Shown in pieces: positions 58,475 through 64,000 of a stretch of DNA of 64,000 nucleotides. Each line of letters opens with the position of its first letter. Position 1 is the first letter of the stretch. The DNA is from Arthrobotrys musiformis. Its lineage: Eukaryota > Ascomycota > Orbiliomycetes > Orbiliales > Orbiliaceae. A program made the translations under genes and the position numbers. The DNA is taken from assembly GCA_036971715.1 (NCBI GenBank), contig JAVHJL010000002.1:4682501-4746500 (forward strand). Direction: 5' to 3'. The notes under the pieces are model-generated. The model was not told the DNA's origin. It made no database searches and saw only the letters and a program-made list of their open reading frames with translations.

Positions 58475-59666
58475 ATGTTCCGCCAAACAGCTCTTCTCGC
58501 CGTCGCGCTCCTCCCTTTCTCTTTTGCCCAAATTTCCGACGATTTTGAAAGCGGATGGGATCAAAGCAAGTGGGCGATTTATGCACCTGACTGTAATCAG
58601 GGAGGCAGTGTCAGCCTCGATAGCTCTACTGCCCACAGCGGCAGCAACTCCATCAAGGTTTCTGGCGCTGGAGGGTATTGCGGACACATCTTCGTCGGCA
58701 CAAAGCAGATCCCTACTAGCGGAGACATCTACGTCAGGGCTTGGGTGTAAGTTGCAGGATACATCTTTCGGGAAACTGGTTACCAACAACCAGGCTGCAT
58801 GCCAGGCCAGGACTGATGCTGACAACGAGTCTTTTGTAGTAAGGCTTCCAACGCCCTCACGAGCAGCCATGTTACCTTCATCACCATGCCCGACTCGTCT
58901 CTAGGCACCAATAAACATCTTCGTATTGGTGGCCAGAACTCGATTTTGATGTATAACCGTGAGAGCGATGATGCTACCCTTCCCGATCTCTCCCCACAAG
59001 GCGTTGCCGCCTCCACTGGCCTCCCAACCGGGAGCTTCCAGTGCTTCGAATATCACATTGGTACCGATGGCACGATTGAGACATGGTTGAATGGCAATGC
59101 TATTCCAGCCCTCAATGTTGGACCCGGGATCACCAACGCCAACGCTGCACAGTGGACAAGGTCTACCTATGTCCCCAAGTTGACTGGTATCTACTTCGGC
59201 TGGGAATCGTACGGCGGCGATACCAATACCCTTTGGTATGATGATATCGTTATTGGTTCTAGCAGAGTTGGGTGCAGTGGCACACAACCCACTACTACAG
59301 CTAGAACCACTACTACCACCTCTAGGACGACCACCTCAAGCTCCACCACCACACTGGCTACGACTACCAGGACGACAACCCCAGTGGCTACTACAACTAC
59401 CCCAGTTACTACTACCACTACCACGAGATCGACCACCACTACAACCACAACCACCGCTGGTGGTGCTGTTCAAGCGTAAGTTTCAACCCCCCAATACCAT
59501 TCTCTCTTAGCCAGAGGAGGAAATCATGAGAGACCATCGATAGTTAACAATTAATCTTTATAGGAAATGGGGACAATGCGGAGGTATCGGATGGACTGGA
59601 CCTACTAACTGTATTAGCGGAAGTACCTGCACCGTCTTGAACCCCTACTACTCTCAGTGTTTGTAG
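58475..59666 (+). CDS. cip1: Cip1-like secreted protein with CBM1 cellulose-binding module
   Basis: Exons 58475-58746, 58840-59475 and 59564-59666 give 336 aa, with GTAAGT donors at both introns. A signal peptide (MFRQTALLAVALLPFSFA) precedes a domain that matches Trichoderma reesei Cip1 (cellulose-induced protein 1) from memory of the family. Its blocks are DDFESGWDQSKWAI, SGSNSIKVSG, GYCGHIF, NRESDDATLPDLSP, FQCFEYHIGTDGTIETWLNG and WYDDIVIGSSRVGC. Next is a Thr-rich linker of about 60 residues, probably O-glycosylated. A C-terminal CBM1 (KWGQCGGIGWTGPTNC, then CTVLNPYYSQCL) follows, encoded partly by its own exon 3. Cip1 is induced on cellulose and binds plant cell wall; its activity has been compared with polysaccharide lyases. 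The protein should be extracellular. Confidence 0.93.
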
Positions 59667-61938
59667 GCATACAAAGGTCAGGGTATTAGTCTTAGGTCTA
59701 CTTTGTAAATATTGAAACATAGGTGGCCATCACGAGGTAGAGGGTCCTTCTTTACTTGTACATACATATATACTATGGGGTTTTGATAGCCCCTGTACAT
59801 ACATGTTAAATTTGATTATGGTATACGAGATATCAATGAAATGGCAACATATATGCGTACATACATACACAAATGCTGTCAGCACAATTGTGAAAGATTT
59901 AGCTCTTCCTGGTTAGGTAAAATCTGAATATAGGGGGGCGTATCAAACCTACCATCCTTAATTTCGAGAGGCGTGCCCACCGAAGGCGGTTTTAAAACGC
60001 CCCAATCTCGAGGTCACAAGTGCCAAATCTCCAAAATATGGCTAGCAAGCCTTTTGTACCACTTTTAAATACAACGTGCTAAGTTCATAATTTGCAAATG
60101 GCGCTTGCTATATGTATTACTGTGGGGATTTACCGTCGTCTCTCATTTCCCTTGCATTTCGTCTCGTACGATCGTAAGGCAGACTCTAACTACGCTGTTG
60201 CACGTTGTAGTCTGGTCGTTGGGCTCCTATTTCATCTCTGGATCCACAGCATACTACATGATAATATTACATTAGCCCTTGATGCGAAGTAACGTCAAAT
60301 ACATATATACATGCATACTGGAACAGGTTGTCCAAACTTCTACCATGTTGGATGCCGAGGCTACCATATTTCTATGTTTGCCGGCTATATGCATTGCACG
60401 GATAACGAGGTAATTGGTTTTCGGAGTTACCCCCGAAACTGACGGGTCAATTGAGCCTTTTAAACCATCTGTTATAACGATCCGTGGATAAATTTCTCGC
60501 GCGAGAGGCGGTTGTCGGAGCAGACTAGTTTCTGGGTATATACCGTAGCTTACCAAAACCTGCCGTCAGAAAATATCATCATTGATAATACACAGCTTCA
60601 GCTAAACGTAGTACATAACGGCCATTCTAATTCCCATATATCTACTTTATTACTTCATTGAGCGTACCCAACATCATGACATCAGCTTTCGAGCGTTCAA
60701 AACAATTTCAGTGTGTAAATAGACATGTGTCACAACGCCTCCTTCTATCATGACTTACTCGCTACCTTGATGTTTCAATTCAGCAATCATATATTCCTTG
60801 GCATTTATAACCAAGAACTACGAAAATTTAAGCATGACCAAGGATGACCAAGGCCCAATTAAGGTTGCTTGGAAATACACAAGTCCCAGAAATCCAAACG
60901 GCTCGTGCATGCCCCAGGTCCTCGTGGGGGATTAGTAATGTCAACATTTTGACATTTTGATTACTCTGCATGCCTCGTTAAAGCATAGAACATAGCTTAA
61001 GTATAGTACAGGGGTAATCTCTATCCCAAGATCTGATTTGACTCGGATGAATCATCAAGTGGGAGAATCCCATGGACCTGTGTTCCACGAAGCCGCACCA
61101 ATCATATTGTGGGAGAGCCCGGCTTAGACTTCAAAAATCCGCCGATGCAGAGCGAGTGACACATGCGCAGCTCTTGACAGAGCTGGCAGCCTATGTAGTT
61201 TCACGTTCCGGGAAACATTGGGGTATTGATTGCCTAAGGCTGAATGCATAAAGGGAGCGAGCGGAGGCAGGAAGAACCTGGCCATTCACAATGGTACAAT
61301 AGGATAACAACTCATCCAATGTCTGATATTGACACTTCAGAGTGCCGAGTATCCACCGTCGCGACGGTGAACAAGGGACCGGCCGCTGCTGCAGACGCTT
61401 TGACCTCTCAAGCTCCATTGTTTGCACCTTTCGGGCCCAAACTAGCTTCGGCCCTCATGCGACCTAGGCCCGACCCAACTCAAGCTTTGGACAGCCGAAA
61501 GGCTGTGGAACCAGCCCAAAAGGGAAGTACAACGTCGACAACACGATCTGAATTCCTATATTAGACGTCTTTACTGAATCGAATCTTGACGATAAATTGC
61601 TGACCCCAGGATGCCAAGGTGTACCACAAACCCAAAGATAGCCAAGGCAAAATTTTTCATCTTACTTGCACAGCTGCGAGCTCGACCCTGCATGTCTTAA
61701 GATGCAAATTTTACGAGTTCGAATTCTTCCTCCTCCCTGGCAATTGGAAGTCGCCAACACATCTCATATGTCTTCGTTTTATGCGCTCAGCATGGGATAA
61801 CTGCCGGAGAGCCCTCCAGATTCCATTCCGGAACTCATCGATACAGATCATCTGTCCAGCAATGGACATGAGAAACTTTTCACGGATATCGCGACAGAGA
61901 ACAATTCAAAAGGAAGGTCTAAAAAAGCAAAAAAGATA
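59667..61938. other. Intergenic region, 2.3 kb
   Basis: Gene-poor. The 106-codon frame at 61244-61564 has no recognisable feature. No repeats or RNA genes were noticed before the tRNA. Confidence 0.45.
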
Positions 61939-62048
61939 TTCCGACACCGGGAATCGAACCCGGGGCTGTTCGGACCTTCATAGGATACTAGGCGAGGAAC
62001 CCATATCCCAATGAGAGCGAACGATGTTAGCCACTACACCATATCGGA
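61939..62048 (-). tRNA. tRNA-Glu (anticodon CTC) with intron
   Basis: On the minus strand the acceptor stem TCCGATA (62048-62042) pairs with TGTCGGA (61946-61940), discriminator A at 61939. An A box (TGGTGTAGTGG) and B box (GGTTCGATTCC) are both present. The anticodon stem GTTCG/CGAAC encloses a loop CTCTCA, giving anticodon CTC at 62015-62013. A 38-nt intron (62011-61974) follows position 37, the usual site for nuclear tRNA introns. The mature tRNA is 72 nt before CCA addition. Confidence 0.93.
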
Positions 62049-62375
62049 GGCTTGTTGATGTTGTACCTTGGCCGCCCGAGCCACCTTATTCACCGTGTAT
62101 TCACTTTACCGGCCGAAACTGAAATCAACAGTATCAACAACTGTGCTATATTGTAAGCACAGCTGTTAAGCTCAAAGTCATGGAGGTCCGTCTATATAAA
62201 CCGCCCCAAGCCCTCCTTCAAAATCAATATTCAATCAGCATCACTTCCAATACTCAGTTCCCAACCTCAAAGAGTAACAGAATCCAAGCACCCACCTCTT
62301 CACAATATTTCAAACCTTAGATTTCTTTAATATCAATCACAAGGAGTCGATATCTTGAATACTCCCACCTCCAAA
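62049..62375. other. Promoter region of the KEX2-processed secreted protein
   Basis: About 330 nt between the tRNA and the secreted-protein ATG. It contains a TATA box (62193-62200) and a CT/CA-rich leader. Confidence 0.5.
62193..62200 (+). promoter_or_regulatory. TATA box of the secreted protein at 62376
   Basis: TATATAAA, 176-183 nt upstream of the ATG at 62376. Confidence 0.5.
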
Positions 62376-62981
62376 ATGCGATTCCTCAATCTCGTAACTG
62401 CTCTTGCAGCAGCAAATCTTGTGGCATCTGCCCCCGCCGCTACCTCCTCTGCCCCCTCCCCATCTACCACAGATGTAGCAGAAGGTCGCATCATCAGAGT
62501 CAAAGACATCGACCCAGGTCACCCACAAGGAGAGCTCATAATCGGCGAAGTTTTGGCAGTGAATACCACAACCACAGAAGAGCCAGAGCAAAAACTCCAC
62601 AAGCGATACTCCACATCCTGCTACGGCGGCCCATACTGGGTTTTGCAAGACCAAGCCAACCGCGCTATTGGGGGTGTGTGCACGTACATGCGCGACCACG
62701 ACGACGTCAAGCCTCAGTTCGGCCGCCAAGTATCCATCAGATGGGATCATTATTTGGACTCATCTAACACTTGGGTCCATATCAAGGACATCTGGGGTGT
62801 TGACAAGAACGGAAATTGGGGCCTTAAAGCTCCATTGGCCTCGACCTATGACTGGGAATCGTGCTTCAATGCTTTCTTCGAGTTGATCTATTCATGCCGT
62901 GGTACCAATCCCGATACCGCTGGTGGTCAGCTCTGGGGATACGGCCTCGGATGGGACAGCACTATCTCTTGGTTTATATAA
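62376..62981 (+). CDS. Secreted protein, KEX2-processed, unknown family
   Basis: A single exon of 201 aa. The start is the Met at 62376 (MRFLNLVTALAAANLVASA signal peptide, AAAATG context); the longer frame upstream begins with a non-ATG codon. A propeptide of about 58 residues ends in HKR at 75-77, a KEX2 site. The mature domain of about 124 residues (YSTSCYGGPYWVLQ onward) has four Cys, in SCYGG, GVCTYM, SCFNAF and SCRGT, which could form two disulfides. It is rich in Trp and Gly, with WGVDKNGNWGLKAPL and LWGYGLGWDSTISWFI at the C-terminus. I do not recognise the family. Secreted proteins of this design in fungi are often effectors or lectin-like proteins. A TATA box lies upstream. Confidence 0.78.
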   Translation: MRFLNLVTALAAANLVASAPAATSSAPSPSTTDVAEGRIIRVKDIDPGHPQGELIIGEVLAVNTTTTEEPEQKLHKRYSTSCYGGPYWVLQDQANRAIGGVCTYMRDHDDVKPQFGRQVSIRWDHYLDSSNTWVHIKDIWGVDKNGNWGLKAPLASTYDWESCFNAFFELIYSCRGTNPDTAGGQLWGYGLGWDSTISWFI

Positions 62982-63426
62982 ATGAACGAGATTTTAGTGG
63001 TCTGGCTAAATACTAGGATGATTGGTACTTACAACCAATGGCATCTGATAACTATTGCAAACTACACACTTGTTATATTTCCTTTGTAAAATCCCCCTTG
63101 CCCCACCCAAAATGTTGGTTTTTTTTTTTAATTTGTCAAATGTATATCCTTCTATTCGCTGTACCTAAAAACATCCAGTCCTGATATCAGGCCAAATATC
63201 AAGTACATTCTTTATTGGAACGAAAAAACTCTTAAGTGCACTTTGTAGAAAGTGAGAATGACTTTTCTTGACGCGGTATAGCAGCATTATGATTTATAAT
63301 GGATTCAAATTAGGTTCGGATACTACTATATTAACATAGTCTAAACATCGTCGCGCATTTACATAATTATCCCTAACTACTACAGATATTAAGGTGCTTT
63401 GTAATCCCGGACTCTTATCGAGGAAA
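62982..63426. other. Intergenic region between converging genes
   Basis: 445 nt of A/T-rich sequence with T-runs near 63120. It should hold two 3' UTRs; nothing else is seen. Confidence 0.5.
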
Positions 63427-64000
63427 CTACCTATTAAGACGTGGGTTCTTCTCAATGAACCACTGGATTCCTGTAGCTCGGTAATCATCCTTGCCTACAA
63501 AAGTATTTCCAACACCCCTATCGAACACCATCTCATTCGCCCCGCTGCCATACTGCGGCCAATGAGGCAACCCGGCAGCTCCGTTGGGATTTCCGTTAAC
63601 AAAAAACTTAATCCACGTCCTGGCCATCATCTTCGAAAGAGCGATGTATTCGGCACTATTAGGCCCACCCATGGGATAGGATTGACTAAATCCGTCGTAA
63701 AGATCAGTGTTATGGAATACGTAAACGATCTCGGTGAAATGGGTCGCTCCGAGGTAAGCTGGGTATCCATTCGATACACATTTGAATCTGTATGACCATA
63801 CGGGGACGTTGCGGGCGGTAAACTCTTGAGCTATCATCCGCCTTGGCGCGGTGAAGGAGTGATCGCTCATAATGGCCGAAGTCCGGAAGAAAAGGTCTCC
63901 TAAAAAGGTGGGGAGCACTGTCCCTGTGTAGTTCTCTGCGGGTGGTAGCGAAGCCGAGCTATCGTAGTTCGCGAGGATCTGGTTCGCCAAAGTGTCGTCG
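63427..64000 (-). CDS. Carboxylesterase/lipase (type B), C-terminal part
   Basis: The frame is open to the window edge, so the gene's 5' end lies beyond 64000. About 191 residues are visible. Features of the type-B carboxylesterase family are FFRTSAIMSDHSFTAPRRM, YRFKCVSNG, the catalytic-His region LGATHFTEIVYVFHN, and MARTWIKFFVNGNPNGAAGLPHWPQY. The nucleophile elbow and acidic residue lie in the missing part. The family hydrolyses carboxylic esters and is usually secreted in fungi. No intron is evident in this portion. Confidence 0.85.
   Translation of the reverse strand, partial: DDTLANQILANYDSSASLPPAENYTGTVLPTFLGDLFFRTSAIMSDHSFTAPRRMIAQEFTARNVPVWSYRFKCVSNGYPAYLGATHFTEIVYVFHNTDLYDGFSQSYPMGGPNSAEYIALSKMMARTWIKFFVNGNPNGAAGLPHWPQYGSGANEMVFDRGVGNTFVGKDDYRATGIQWFIEKNPRLNR

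Noticed and set aside
61244..61564. 106-codon plus-strand frame
   Set aside because: No signal, domain or flanking splice sites; probably chance.

Overview
The window is nuclear DNA of a filamentous ascomycete (Pezizomycotina). The coding genes carry short spliceosomal introns of about 46-92 nt with GTAAGT/GTATGT-type donors and CTAAC/CTAAT branch sites. There are KEX2-type KR sites in secreted proteins, a fungal CBM1 module and an intron-bearing tRNA-Glu. A lineage such as Orbiliomycetes would fit but is not proven by anything I can see. Exon structures were assembled by hand from both strands; there is no transcript support.

Layout: (1) 0-9.7 kb: the 3' end of arginine-pathway carbamoyl-phosphate synthase large subunit, a PWWP-domain chromatin protein, a secreted subtilisin-like protease and a 2-oxoglutarate/Fe(II) oxygenase. 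(2) 9.8-26.2 kb: a block in which every gene is on the minus strand. It holds six F-box paralogues that share a new-looking C-terminal domain. Five of them also share one phase-1 intron position. Interspersed are a three-exon transglutaminase-like protein and a KEX2-processed six-cysteine peptide. (3) 27-37.5 kb: the spliceosomal helicase Brr2 and a large proline-rich protein with a Cys-rich zinc-binding-like core. (4) 40.9-50.4 kb: a divergent F-box protein, a seventh member of the F-box family (intronless, plus strand), a tandem pair of homologous secreted four-cysteine proteins with identical gene structure, and a possible small two-exon gene. (5) 53-64 kb: a secreted Cys-containing protein of unknown function, methionine aminopeptidase 2 (six exons), a Cip1-like secreted protein with CBM1, tRNA-Glu(CTC) with an intron, a KEX2-processed secreted protein, and the 3' part of a carboxylesterase.

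The conserved housekeeping genes (CPSase, Brr2, MetAP2, PWWP) sit beside accessory stretches rich in F-box and secreted-protein genes separated by long gene-poor spacers. The secretome genes (protease, Cip1, carboxylesterase, small Cys-rich proteins) suggest extracellular degradation and interaction with other organisms. The F-box family would act inside the cell as SCF ubiquitin-ligase adaptors. No mobile element, CRISPR array or rRNA was recognised.
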